NCBI RefSeq assembly: GCF_021916785.1
Contig: NZ_JAKCFC010000012.1
Location: forward strand, 124,001-188,000
Length of the DNA stretch: 64,000 bases
Origin: Mycolicibacterium lacusdiani
Lineage (GTDB): Bacteria > Actinomycetota > Actinomycetes > Mycobacteriales > Mycobacteriaceae
Direction of reading: 5' to 3'
Part shown: in pieces, positions 51,309-59,752 of the stretch
Numbering within the stretch: the stretch's first letter is position 1
How the letters are laid out: every line of letters starts with the position of its first letter
Notes under the pieces: generated by a model
Told to the model about the DNA's origin: nothing
The model's input: only the letters and a program-made list of their open reading frames with translations
The model's database searches: none
Position numbers and translations under genes: made by a program

Positions 51309-51896
51309 ATGCAGACGGCACCGACCGCTCGTGGCGAGGCCACGCGCCAACGACTGATGGACGCCGCCGCCTCGGAGTTCGCCGAACGTGGGATCGCGGG
51401 CGCCCGCGTGGACAGGATCGTCGCGGCAGCACAGTCGAACAAGGCGCAGCTCTACCAATACTTCGGCAGCAAGGATCGCCTCTTCGACGCCGTCTTCGAG
51501 AGCCACATCGCATGGCTCGTCGACGAGGTGCCGCTGGACGCGCGGGACCTCCCCGGGTACGCCGTGGCGCTGTACGACAACTGCCTCAAGCGTCCCGCAC
51601 TCGTCCGGCTCGCCGCGTGGATGCGGCTGGAACGCAACCCCACCGGCACTCTGCTTCCCGACGGCCGGGACGCAGAGAAGGTCGAACTCATCGAAGCGGC
51701 CCAGGCGAGCGGTCACGTCGACCCGTCGCTCGATCCGGTGGACGTGCTGTCCATGCTGACCGCGATCGCACTCAGCTGGTCGCCGTCGTCGCTCCAGGTG
51801 ACGGCGTCGGCGCGGGAACCGCGCAAGGTCCACGATCGCCGCCGAGCCGCGCTGGCCCGGGCGGTGAGCCACGCGTTCGACCCGGTGTCACGTTGA
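51309..51896 (+). CDS. TetR-family transcriptional regulator
   Basis: 195 residues. N-terminal TetR DNA-binding domain: TRQRLMDAAASEFAERGIAG, ARVDRIVAAAQSNKAQLYQYFGSKDRLFD. The C-terminal domain (LDEVPLDARDLPGYAVALYDNCLKRPALVRLAAWMRLE in segments) resembles the TetR_C_17-type ligand domain. It is divergent from the zinc alcohol dehydrogenase with two matching operator candidates between them. A second, unrelated TetR gene follows 32 bases downstream on the same strand. Ligand unknown, perhaps the dehydrogenase substrate. Confidence 0.87.
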   Translation: MQTAPTARGEATRQRLMDAAASEFAERGIAGARVDRIVAAAQSNKAQLYQYFGSKDRLFDAVFESHIAWLVDEVPLDARDLPGYAVALYDNCLKRPALVRLAAWMRLERNPTGTLLPDGRDAEKVELIEAAQASGHVDPSLDPVDVLSMLTAIALSWSPSSLQVTASAREPRKVHDRRRAALARAVSHAFDPVSR

Positions 51897-51928
51897 CACA
51901 GACTCTCGTGGTCAGAAGACTCATCAGC

Positions 51929-52546
51929 GTGCCCACGACCCCGGGTGATGCCAGCGTCGCCCCGCTGCCACTGCGCGAGCGGCAACGCATCGCGCTGCGC
52001 GCCGAGATCCAGCAGGCCGCGTTACGCCTCTTCGCCGCAGAGGGTTTCGACAACGTCACCACCGAGGCCATCGCCGAGGAGGTCGGCATCTCGCCGAGTA
52101 CGTTCTTCCGACACGTCCCGAGCAAGGAGCACCTCCTGCTGGGCGCGACGCAGCGGGGGCGAGCACGAATCGTCGCCAATTTCCACGCCCGCCCTCTCGA
52201 TGAGGACGTCGCCGACTCGCTGGCGGCGGCCATCCTCGCCCGCACTTCGCAGTTCGTGGACGACGACGAGACACTCGAATTGTGGCGGCGCGCAATGGCA
52301 TCGGCGCCGGCTGAGTTGCGCCGCGCCTCCCTACTGAGCCGCGAGGACTGCGACGAACTCGTCGGTGCCGTCGCGGCGCGCCTGTCGGACGCCGACATCG
52401 CAACCGACATGCGGGCCGGCGTCCTGGTTCGCAGCGCCGTCGCCGCCGTCGAATACGCCTACGAGTGGTGGCTGACCTACGGCCAGAGTGAGTCCCTGCA
52501 CGCGCTCACCGAGCAGGCCCTCGACCAGGTCGCGCGCCGGCGCTGA
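51929..52546 (+). CDS. TetR-family transcriptional regulator
   Basis: 205 residues from GTG (VPTTPGDASVAPLPLRERQRIALRAE); another GTG at 51908 would add seven residues. The helix-turn-helix is LRLFAAEGFDNVTTEAIAEEVGISPSTFFRHVPSKEHLL, a typical TetR core. The ligand domain contains an acidic helix set (FVDDDETLELWRRAMA) of the mycofactocin/TetR_C general type, not diagnostic. It follows the previous TetR gene and is convergent with the SDR gene 20 bases away. Likely target is the downstream SDR/reductase operon, but no operator was found. Confidence 0.85.
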   Translation: MPTTPGDASVAPLPLRERQRIALRAEIQQAALRLFAAEGFDNVTTEAIAEEVGISPSTFFRHVPSKEHLLLGATQRGRARIVANFHARPLDEDVADSLAAAILARTSQFVDDDETLELWRRAMASAPAELRRASLLSREDCDELVGAVAARLSDADIATDMRAGVLVRSAVAAVEYAYEWWLTYGQSESLHALTEQALDQVARRR

Positions 52547-52566
52547 GTCCTGCGCCGACCGGGGCG

Positions 52567-53370
52567 TCAGTGGCTGGGACGCAACCGCGGTACGGGCACG
52601 TCCATCGCCGGTCGCTCGCAGCCACCGTCGACGTGGAGCAGCTTGCCGGTCACCCACGACGACGCCGGCGACGCGAGATAGAGTGCGGCGCAAGCAATGT
52701 CGCGCGGCGTTCCCGGCCTGCCCATCGGGGTGTTGGCCTCGAACTGAGCCCGCAGGTCGTCGTTGGTCAGCACGACCTCGAGTCCCTTGGTCGCCACGCC
52801 GCCGACGATGATCCCGTTCACCCGCACCAGCGGCGCGAACTCGGCTGCGAGGTTTCGGGTCATCTGATTGAGCGCGGCCTTGCCGGCACCGTAGGCGGTG
52901 AACGCGCCGAGGACCATGTCCGACGCGCGCGAGGAGATGTTGACGATGGCCCCGCTGCCCGCGGTGTCCACCATCGCCTGCGCGGCGAGCTGGCTCATGA
53001 GGAACGGCGATGTGACGTTGAACTTCATCGCCATGTCGAAGAACCGCTCCGACGTCGCCATCGCGGGCCGCGGTCCCGTTCCGCCGGCGTTGTTGATCAG
53101 AACGTCGAGGCGGCCGTACTGCCGAACGGCCGAATCCACGAGCCGGCGCCGGTCCTCGTCGACGAGGACGTCGGTCACGACGGCCATCGCGGTGCCACCG
53201 GCCCCCTCGACGTGAGCGACCACCTCGTCGAGATCGGCAGCGGTGCGCGCTCCGATCACGACGCTCGCGCCTGCCTCGGCGAGTCCGATCGCGATGCCGC
53301 GACCGATGCCCTGCCCGGCGCCGGTGACGACCGCGACGCGGCCGTCGAGCCGGAAGTCGTCGAGGATCAC
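52567..53370 (-). CDS. Short-chain dehydrogenase/reductase (classical SDR)
   Basis: 267 residues from GTG (VVILDDFRLDGRVAVVTG region). Cofactor loop TGAGQGIG, NNAG at about residue 95, catalytic Ser in IVNISSRAS and YGAGK for Tyr and Lys, then the usual C-terminal PRDIACAALYLASPASSWVTG motif ending in DGG. Looks like a 3-oxoacyl-ACP or hydroxysteroid-type reductase; substrate undetermined. Its GTG overlaps the stop of the upstream dihydrodipicolinate-reductase-like gene (GTGA), so the two form an operon. Confidence 0.87.
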   Translation of the reverse strand: MILDDFRLDGRVAVVTGAGQGIGRGIAIGLAEAGASVVIGARTAADLDEVVAHVEGAGGTAMAVVTDVLVDEDRRRLVDSAVRQYGRLDVLINNAGGTGPRPAMATSERFFDMAMKFNVTSPFLMSQLAAQAMVDTAGSGAIVNISSRASDMVLGAFTAYGAGKAALNQMTRNLAAEFAPLVRVNGIIVGGVATKGLEVVLTNDDLRAQFEANTPMGRPGTPRDIACAALYLASPASSWVTGKLLHVDGGCERPAMDVPVPRLRPSH

Positions 53371-54437
53371 GACGTGCGGCCCCGTCCGAATCGAGGCGCC
53401 GCCCGGCCGGCCAGCAGCGGCAGGTCGAGGTAGGTCTTGATGCCGGGTTCGGCCGCCACCACGTAGGGGATCGCGCTGACGCAATGATTGGCGGTGACGA
53501 CGATGCCGGGGTTGCGGATCAGCCCCTCCTCGATGGTGTCGGGTTGCAGGCCCTTGAAGGTGACCAAGACGTCGGGCTCACCGCTGATCTCGATCTCGAA
53601 CCGCTCGCCCTTCGGCCCGAAGCTCCACGCGGGGTCGAAGTGCTCCTCGCCCATGAACCAGTTGACGCTCGCGGTGACCACCGGCGTGCCATCCACCAAC
53701 GCCCGCCAATGGAACTTCCGGGCGGCCACCTGACCCGGCTCGATCACGCCCACCGGCGTATCGATCGGCTGGGTGGCGACCGCGACCTCCTGCACCGTGT
53801 CCAATTCGGGATCTACGTCGAATCCCATCTCCGTCACGATCATCCGCACCGATGCCTTGAAGCCGGCGCCCAGCAGGCCGACGATCGGGCCCGCCATCGC
53901 CTCCTCGGGCGTCACGCCGAATCCCATGATGTGCCGCACGACGTCGGGCGCGTTGTAGGTGCGGATGTCACTGAACTCCTCCGAGCGCACGTGGGTGACC
54001 CCGGCGGTGAGCGCCGACACCATCAGCGGGAACCGCTCCGTGATGCCGCCGGGGTGAATCCCCGTGCCGTGCAACGTACTGCGGCCTTCGGCGCAGGCGT
54101 CGAGGATCGCTCCGCAGTTGGCCAGGTCGGGGTAGACCCAACCCACGGGCGTCACCACGTTCTTGCCGGACCGGAGGAGCGCCACCACCTCGTCCTCGTT
54201 GGGGAGCAGTGGGCTGTAGACCACGCAGTCGGCATCGAGGGCGAGTATCTCCTCCGCGCTGGTGGTGGCGGCGATGCCGATCGGGTCCAGGCCGACGAGT
54301 TCGCCGACGTCCTTGCCGTCCTTCGCCTCCGAGTGGACCCACGCGCCAGCCAGTTCGAGGTCGGGATGAGCTAGGACCGCCTCGATGGCCGCCTTGCCGA
54401 CCCCGCCCGTTGCCCACTGCACCACTCGAATCGCCAT
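53367..54437 (-). CDS. Dihydrodipicolinate reductase-like NAD(P)-binding protein
   Basis: 356 residues starting MAIRVVQWATGGVGKAAIEAVL, a Rossmann loop (ATGGVGK) of the DapB-like/2,4-diaminopentanoate dehydrogenase group. VVYSPLLPNEDEVVALLRSGKNVVTPVGWVYP and GTGIHPGGITERFPL are conserved in a large mycobacterial family often found with steroid or lipid catabolism genes. It is not the lysine-pathway DapB. Coupled to the SDR gene by a GTGA overlap. Substrate unknown. Confidence 0.83.
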   Translation of the reverse strand: MAIRVVQWATGGVGKAAIEAVLAHPDLELAGAWVHSEAKDGKDVGELVGLDPIGIAATTSAEEILALDADCVVYSPLLPNEDEVVALLRSGKNVVTPVGWVYPDLANCGAILDACAEGRSTLHGTGIHPGGITERFPLMVSALTAGVTHVRSEEFSDIRTYNAPDVVRHIMGFGVTPEEAMAGPIVGLLGAGFKASVRMIVTEMGFDVDPELDTVQEVAVATQPIDTPVGVIEPGQVAARKFHWRALVDGTPVVTASVNWFMGEEHFDPAWSFGPKGERFEIEISGEPDVLVTFKGLQPDTIEEGLIRNPGIVVTANHCVSAIPYVVAAEPGIKTYLDLPLLAGRAAPRFGRGRTS

Positions 54438-54510
54438 GGCTCATTCAAAGCCCGCGTGAGAGTCACTGTCAAGATCGCTGTCGCTGTCACGCGCAGCCGA
54501 TGCGTTGCCG

Positions 54511-55014
54511 TCAGGGTGAGGCGAGGCGTGGTGGGGTGATGTTCCGATCGGGATGGGCTCCGGGAATCGACATCCCGGGGCCCGGCACCCACGCGGATTC
54601 GCCAATCAGCTCGCCGATCTCGGCGATGTTCAGCACGTCCAACTCGTAGTCGAAGAGCCCGTCACCCGCGTGGTGGAGCAGCGAGAACGCCGGCGCCTGA
54701 TAGTGAGATCCGTCGGCGCGACTTCCTGGCAGCCGATTCCACCAGTACGTCACCAGACGGTCGCCGTCGACCATCGTCCACTCCTCAGGAAAGGTCCAGC
54801 CCTGGAAGCCGGCCATCGAGTGGTCGAGGTAGCGGGTGATCTCGTCACGACCCTGCACCCGACCCCAGGCCGGATCGACGAAGACGGCATCCTCGGTGAA
54901 CCAGGCGCCGATCGTCGACCACGGCGCCTCCCCCGTCACGCAGAGTTCCCGCTGCGCGACGTATCGCCGGTAGGACTCCAGGGCTTCCCGTTCGCGGTCG
55001 TTCAACTCGGCCAT
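54511..55014 (-). CDS. SnoaL/NTF2-like domain protein
   Basis: 167 residues from MAELNDREREALESYRRYV. One cone-shaped NTF2-like domain: WSTIGAWFTEDAVFVDPAWGRVQGRDEITRYLDHSM, then TYWWNRLPGSRADGSHYQAPAFSLLHHAGDGLFDYELDVLN. Such proteins are isomerases, cyclases or binding proteins in steroid and polyketide metabolism. It lies 28 bases downstream of nrdF2 on the same strand. The longer frame running further upstream is coding for NrdF2 in another frame and is rejected. Confidence 0.75.
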   Translation of the reverse strand: MAELNDREREALESYRRYVAQRELCVTGEAPWSTIGAWFTEDAVFVDPAWGRVQGRDEITRYLDHSMAGFQGWTFPEEWTMVDGDRLVTYWWNRLPGSRADGSHYQAPAFSLLHHAGDGLFDYELDVLNIAEIGELIGESAWVPGPGMSIPGAHPDRNITPPRLASP

Positions 55015-55042
55015 CGTCGCCTCCAGGGCTCGGCGGGGAGAG

Positions 55043-56017
55043 CTAGAAGTCCCAGTCCTCGTCAGTGGTGTTGACGGCCTTGCCGATGACGTAGCTCGAC
55101 CCCGAGCCGGAGAAGAAGTCGTGGTTCTCGTCGGCATTGGGGCTCAACGCCGACAGGATGGCCGGGTTCACGTCGGTCTCGTCCTTGGGGAACAGCGCCT
55201 CGTAGCCGAGGTTCATCAGCGCCTTGTTGGCGTTGTAGCGCAAGAACTTCTTGACGTCCTCGGTTAGCCCAACCCCGTCGTAGAGGTCCTGGGTGTACTC
55301 CACCTCGTTGTCGTACAGCTCGAAGAGCAGTTCGTAGGTGTAGTCCTTGAGTTCGGCCTTGCGGGCGTCGTCGGCGAGGGCGAGGCCCTTCTGGAACTTG
55401 TAGCCGATGTAGTAGCCGTGCACGGCCTCGTCGCGGATGATGAGGCGGATCATGTCGGCGGTGTTCGTCAACTTGGCGCGGCTGCTCCAGTACATCGGCA
55501 GGTAGAAGCCCGAGTAGAACAGGAAACTCTCGAGCAGGGTCGACGCGACCTTGCGCTTGAGCGGATCGTCGCCCTTGTAGAAGTCCATCACGATCTGCGC
55601 CTTGCGCTGCAGGTTCGGGTTCTCCTCCGACCAGCGGAACGCCTCGTCGATGTCGACCGTCGAGCACAGCGTCGAGAAGATGTTGCTGTAGCTCTTCGCG
55701 TGCACCGACTCCATGAACGCGATGTTGGTGTACACCGCCTCTTCGTGCGGGGTCAGCGCGTCCGGGATCAGGCTCACGGCACCGACGGTGCCCTGGATCG
55801 TGTCCAGCAGCGTCAGCCCGGTGAAGACCCGCATGGTGAGCTGCTTCTCGTGCTCGGTGAGCGTGCCCCAGGACGGGATGTCATTGGACACCGGCACCTT
55901 CTCCGGCAACCAGAAGTTACCGGTCAGGCGTTCCCAGACCTCGGCGTCCTTCTCGTCGGGGACGCGGTTCCAGTTGATCGCCGAGACGCGGTCGACCAGC
56001 TTGATTCCTTCGGACAC
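55043..56017 (-). CDS. nrdF2: Class Ib ribonucleotide reductase small subunit NrdF2
   Basis: 324 residues from GTG. Highly conserved ferritin-like small subunit that houses the dimetal site and tyrosyl radical; Tyr110 in MESVHAKSYSNIF is the radical site, with metal ligands in that helix and in RDEAVHGYYIGYKF. The C-terminal tail GKAVNTTDEDWDF is the docking peptide for NrdE. Makes deoxynucleotides. No nrdE, nrdH or nrdI is nearby, as in M. tuberculosis (Rv3048c). No NrdR-type box was recognised upstream. Confidence 0.95.
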   Translation of the reverse strand: MSEGIKLVDRVSAINWNRVPDEKDAEVWERLTGNFWLPEKVPVSNDIPSWGTLTEHEKQLTMRVFTGLTLLDTIQGTVGAVSLIPDALTPHEEAVYTNIAFMESVHAKSYSNIFSTLCSTVDIDEAFRWSEENPNLQRKAQIVMDFYKGDDPLKRKVASTLLESFLFYSGFYLPMYWSSRAKLTNTADMIRLIIRDEAVHGYYIGYKFQKGLALADDARKAELKDYTYELLFELYDNEVEYTQDLYDGVGLTEDVKKFLRYNANKALMNLGYEALFPKDETDVNPAILSALSPNADENHDFFSGSGSSYVIGKAVNTTDEDWDF

Positions 56018-56150
56018 CAGAACCCCATTTCACTGCAGAAGAGTTGTCGCCGAGACGACTTGGCCAGCTGAAGGCGACACTACCCCTGGGGTCCGACATC
56101 GCGGGAGAACACAACCACTTGTGGTCGCGTGTCGTGACGCGAACCGATCG

Positions 56151-57656
56151 TCAGCGTCCGGAGAACGTGAACTCCGAGCGACGCAGCCGACGCGTGGCCA
56201 GCCAGTACTGCCAGGTCATCCCGCCCCACAGCGTGCGGTTCCTGCCGTGCTCGTCCATGTACCAGCTACTGCAGCCGCCCGTGCTCCACACCGACCTGTC
56301 CAGATCGGCGTGCAACTGCCGGTTGAACTCGTCCTGTGCGCTGCGCTTGGGCGCCAGCGCCTTGACGCCGGCCTTGTCGACGGCGGCGATGGCCTGGGCG
56401 ACGTAGCGGATCTGCGCCTCGATCATGAACACCACCGAGTTGTGCCCCAGACCGGTGTTGGGACCGAGCAGGAAGAATAGGTTGGGCATGTCGGCGACGG
56501 CGATGCCGCGGTGCGCCTGGACGCCCTCCCGGTTCCACCGGTCCACCAGGTCCTCGCCGCCGGGTCCCTTGATGTCGACGTAGGTGTAGGAGTCGGTCAC
56601 GTGGAAGCCGGTGGCGAAGACCACCACGTCCACCGGGCGCTCGCGCCCGTCGGCGGTCACGATCCCGTTGGCCGTGAACCGGTCGATGCGGTCGGTGACC
56701 ACCTCGGTCTTGGGGTTCGCGATGCCGCCGTAGTACGTGTCGGAGTTCAGGATGCGCTTGCAGCCCGCGCGGTAGTCCGGCGTGAGCTTGCGGCGCAGTT
56801 CGCGATCCTTCACGCTGCGGCGGATGTTCCACTTGCCGAGCCACGACCCGACGCGCAGCAGAGCCGGCTGCTTGGTCATGCCGAAGCCCACCACCTCGTG
56901 GGCCCAGTAGATGCCGAGTCGGGTCAGCGCTCTGGTGCCCGGAACCTCGGTGAACACGCGCCGGATCCACTCGGGCAGCGCGTTGTTGGGTCGCGGCATC
57001 ACCCACGGTGGGGTGCGCTGGTAGACCTGCAGCTCGGCCACCTCATCGACGATGGCGGGCACCAGCTGGATCGCGCTGGCGCCGGTGCCGATCACCGCGA
57101 CGCGCTTGCCTGTGATGTCGACGTCGTGATTCCACTGGGCCGAGTGGAAGGACTCCCCCTCGAACTCGTCGACACCGGCGAACTCGGGCACCAGCGGAAT
57201 GTGCAGTGCCCCGGCGCCCGAGATCAGGAACTGTGCGACGTACTCGTCGCCGTCAGCGGTGAAGACGTGCCACGCCGACTCGTCCTCGTCCCAGTGCGCG
57301 CGCTCGACGTGGGAGCCGAACCGGACGTAGCGGCGCAGGCCGTACTTGTCGGCGACGCCCTTGAGGTAGTCGAAGATCTCGGGCTGCAACGACCACATGT
57401 GGCGCCAGTCCGGCTTGGGCTCGAAGGAGAAGGAGTACATGTGCGACGGGATGTCGCAGGCGCAGCCCGGGTAGGTGTTGTCGCGCCAGGTGCCGCCGAT
57501 GTCATCGGCCTTCTCGAGGATGAGGAAGTCGACGTTTTGCTTCTGCAGCGCGATGGCCATGCCCAGCCCGGAGAATCCGGTGCCGATGATGAGTGCGCGG
57601 GTGCGGACGGGGGTGGAGCGGACGGACGTGTCGTCGGCCTGAGCGGCTACGGTCAT
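56151..57656 (-). CDS. Flavin-containing Baeyer-Villiger-type monooxygenase (Rv3049c family)
   Basis: 501 residues. N-terminal FAD loop IIGTGFSGLGMAIAL, the conserved GGTWRDNTYPGCACDIPSHMYSFSFE region, the Baeyer-Villiger fingerprint FxGxxxHxxxW in FEGESFHSAQW (Phe165, His171, Trp175) and a second NADP loop AVIGTGASAIQ. It inserts oxygen next to ketones or oxidises sulfides; its Rv3049c-type relatives are broad. A TetR gene sits 36 bases upstream on the same strand and probably regulates it. Substrate unknown. Confidence 0.9.
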   Translation of the reverse strand: MTVAAQADDTSVRSTPVRTRALIIGTGFSGLGMAIALQKQNVDFLILEKADDIGGTWRDNTYPGCACDIPSHMYSFSFEPKPDWRHMWSLQPEIFDYLKGVADKYGLRRYVRFGSHVERAHWDEDESAWHVFTADGDEYVAQFLISGAGALHIPLVPEFAGVDEFEGESFHSAQWNHDVDITGKRVAVIGTGASAIQLVPAIVDEVAELQVYQRTPPWVMPRPNNALPEWIRRVFTEVPGTRALTRLGIYWAHEVVGFGMTKQPALLRVGSWLGKWNIRRSVKDRELRRKLTPDYRAGCKRILNSDTYYGGIANPKTEVVTDRIDRFTANGIVTADGRERPVDVVVFATGFHVTDSYTYVDIKGPGGEDLVDRWNREGVQAHRGIAVADMPNLFFLLGPNTGLGHNSVVFMIEAQIRYVAQAIAAVDKAGVKALAPKRSAQDEFNRQLHADLDRSVWSTGGCSSWYMDEHGRNRTLWGGMTWQYWLATRRLRRSEFTFSGR

Positions 57657-57692
57657 GCCGACCAGAATACCTGGGAACCCGGGTACCGGGTA

Positions 57693-58433
57693 TCAGGCGA
57701 CGGATTCGCGGCGCTGCACGCCCTCGTGCAGCGGCAGTTCGGCATCGATCTTGATGCCGAGCAGCTCGCACGTGCCGTGGATGGCACCCAGCATGATCGT
57801 CGCCATGTACCCGACGAATTGCTCGCGTGGCATCCGGCGCTCGCTGTCGACCTGAGGCCCAAGCCACCAGTCGGTGGCGGCCGCCGCCGAACCGTAGGTG
57901 GTGTACGCCGCCAGCTCGATCGCGGCGCTGTCGAGTTCCATCTCGCGCAGTTCGTTGCTGAACATGCTCGCCATCGCCAGCGTGACCTCGCGGCCCTCGT
58001 TGAGCGCCCGCATCGTCGACTCGCTCTGCTCGGCGAACCGCCCCTGGATCAGGAATCGGCACACGTTGGGATGCTGATCGACCAGCAGGACGTACTGCTC
58101 GACGCTACGCCGGATCACCTCCCGGGCCGGATCCTTGGCGATGTCGATGTGCGGGAAGATCGCCGCCCACAGCATGTCCCGCAGCCGCTCGCCGATCGCC
58201 TGGAACAGGTCCGACTTGTCGGTGAAGTGGCGGTAGATCTTCGGTTTGGCGGTGCCCGCTTCCTCGGCGATCTCGCGCAGGCTCACCTCGGGACCGAGGG
58301 TGTCGATGGCGCGAAACGCCGCATCGACGATCTCCGAACGGACCTTCTTGCGGTGCTCCCGCCAGCGTTCGCTGCGCGCGTCGACCTTCGCCCCGGGCTG
58401 GGGCCCCGGACGGGGTATCGACGGTCTGCGCAC
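57693..58433 (-). CDS. TetR-family regulator (Rv3050c family)
   Basis: 246 residues from GTG. A 35-residue basic N-terminal extension (MRRPSIPRPGPQPGAK, EHRKKVRSE) precedes the TetR helix-turn-helix: VDAAFRAIDTLGPEVSLREIAEEAGTAKPKIYRHFTDKSDLF. It lies directly upstream of the Baeyer-Villiger monooxygenase, as in M. tuberculosis. Inverted-repeat sequences with GTACC occur before this gene (58443-58456) and GGTACC-containing repeats occur before the monooxygenase. Effector unknown. Confidence 0.87.
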   Translation of the reverse strand: MRRPSIPRPGPQPGAKVDARSERWREHRKKVRSEIVDAAFRAIDTLGPEVSLREIAEEAGTAKPKIYRHFTDKSDLFQAIGERLRDMLWAAIFPHIDIAKDPAREVIRRSVEQYVLLVDQHPNVCRFLIQGRFAEQSESTMRALNEGREVTLAMASMFSNELREMELDSAAIELAAYTTYGSAAAATDWWLGPQVDSERRMPREQFVGYMATIMLGAIHGTCELLGIKIDAELPLHEGVQRRESVA

Positions 58434-58559
58434 GAAGTTACTGTACCCGCTGGTACCGCTTGACCTGCCCTACCGCGCCGTTCCGCTCAGCCCGCCGGGC
58501 CCTGTCGCCGCGGGTACGATCGTCGCCGAGATGCAGCCCCCGCGAGTGAGACGAGGCCC

Positions 58560-59744
58560 ATGACGCAGCGATACGACCTGGTGATCGCCGGAGGTGGACC
58601 CTCGGGTTCGGCCGCCGCGTGGCAGGCCGCACGAACCGGCGCCAAGGTCGTCGTCCTGGACAAGGCGCAGTTCCCGCGCGACAAGCCCTGCGGTGACGGC
58701 CTCACCGCGCGCGCCGTCAGCTATCTGCAAAAGATGGGCCTGGCCCACGAGGTGTCCGCGTTCCACCGGGTCAATCGCGTCACGGTGTTCAGCCCGAGCG
58801 CATGGGAGCTGTCGTTCCCGCGGCGGCCGGGCATGCCCGACCACGGCCACACGGTCAGCCGCACCGAACTCGACACCCTGCTGCTCAAGCACGCGGAGTC
58901 CGCAGGCGCCGAGGTGCGCCAGGGCGCGGAGGTCAGCGCGCCGGAGGTCGACTCGAATGGTCGCGTCGTCGGCGTCGTGCTGAAGGGCGGCGAGAAGGTC
59001 CTCGGCGACGCGGTGATCGCAGCCGACGGCGCCTACTCCCCCATCAAGCGGGCGCTCAAGATCGACTCGGAGTACAACGGCTACTCGGCGATCGCGATCC
59101 GCTCGGAGATGCACGCCAACCGCCCCGACACGGACTCGCTCGACATCTACCTCAAGCTGGTGTTCGAGGGTGACCAGCTGCCCGGGTACGGCTGGGTGTT
59201 CCCGATGGGCAACGGCGTGTTCAACATCGGGCTCGGCTACGTCAACAGCTACAAGAACTGGCAGTCGATCAACGCGACGCAGTTCCTCGGCGAGTTCCTG
59301 CGCACGCTGCCGCGGGATTGGGAACTGCCGCCGATCGAGGAACTCAAGAAGAACAAGAGCGTGCGCGCGTGGCGGCTGCCGATGGGGTTCACGGCGTGGC
59401 CGCCGTGGCGCCCCGGCGTGCTGTTCACCGGCGACTCGCTGGGGGCGGGCAAGCCGGCGTCGGGCGCGGGCATTTCCAAGGCGCTCGAATCCGGTCTCGC
59501 GGCAGGCGAATGCGCGATCGCGGCGCTCACCAATGGCGGCCCGGACGACTTCACGAACTACGCCCAGCGCATGGAGGCGGCGTGGGGTCGGGAGTACCGG
59601 CGTGGCCGCTACATGCACCAGTTGATCGGCAGGCCGAAGCTCGCGGGCGCGGGCGTCAAGCTGATCGACAACTCCGCGTTCCGCGATCGCATGCTCAAGG
59701 CGTTGTACAAGAAGGCCCAGGGGCCGCAGCACACCCCGAAGTAG
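58560..59744 (+). CDS. Geranylgeranyl reductase-family flavoprotein
   Basis: 394 residues. FAD loop VIAGGGPSGSAAAWQAA, then the family signature PRDKPCGDGLTARA, VIAADGAYSPIKRAL and a C-terminal GDSLGAGKPASGAGISKALESG, all of the GGR/FixC-like group. The closest functional relatives reduce isoprenoid chains, for example the menaquinone beta-isoprene unit by MenJ. A membrane-surface role on a polyprenyl lipid is likely. It is convergent with the ureohydrolase gene, stops 8 bases apart. No operator or partner gene is evident. Confidence 0.85.
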   Translation: MTQRYDLVIAGGGPSGSAAAWQAARTGAKVVVLDKAQFPRDKPCGDGLTARAVSYLQKMGLAHEVSAFHRVNRVTVFSPSAWELSFPRRPGMPDHGHTVSRTELDTLLLKHAESAGAEVRQGAEVSAPEVDSNGRVVGVVLKGGEKVLGDAVIAADGAYSPIKRALKIDSEYNGYSAIAIRSEMHANRPDTDSLDIYLKLVFEGDQLPGYGWVFPMGNGVFNIGLGYVNSYKNWQSINATQFLGEFLRTLPRDWELPPIEELKKNKSVRAWRLPMGFTAWPPWRPGVLFTGDSLGAGKPASGAGISKALESGLAAGECAIAALTNGGPDDFTNYAQRMEAAWGREYRRGRYMHQLIGRPKLAGAGVKLIDNSAFRDRMLKALYKKAQGPQHTPK

Positions 59745-59752
59745 CCGACGCC

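Noticed and set aside
56018..56150. NrdR box upstream of nrdF2
   Set aside because: The 133-base gap holds only a short CCCCTGGGG palindrome near 56083, not a paired NrdR-type motif.
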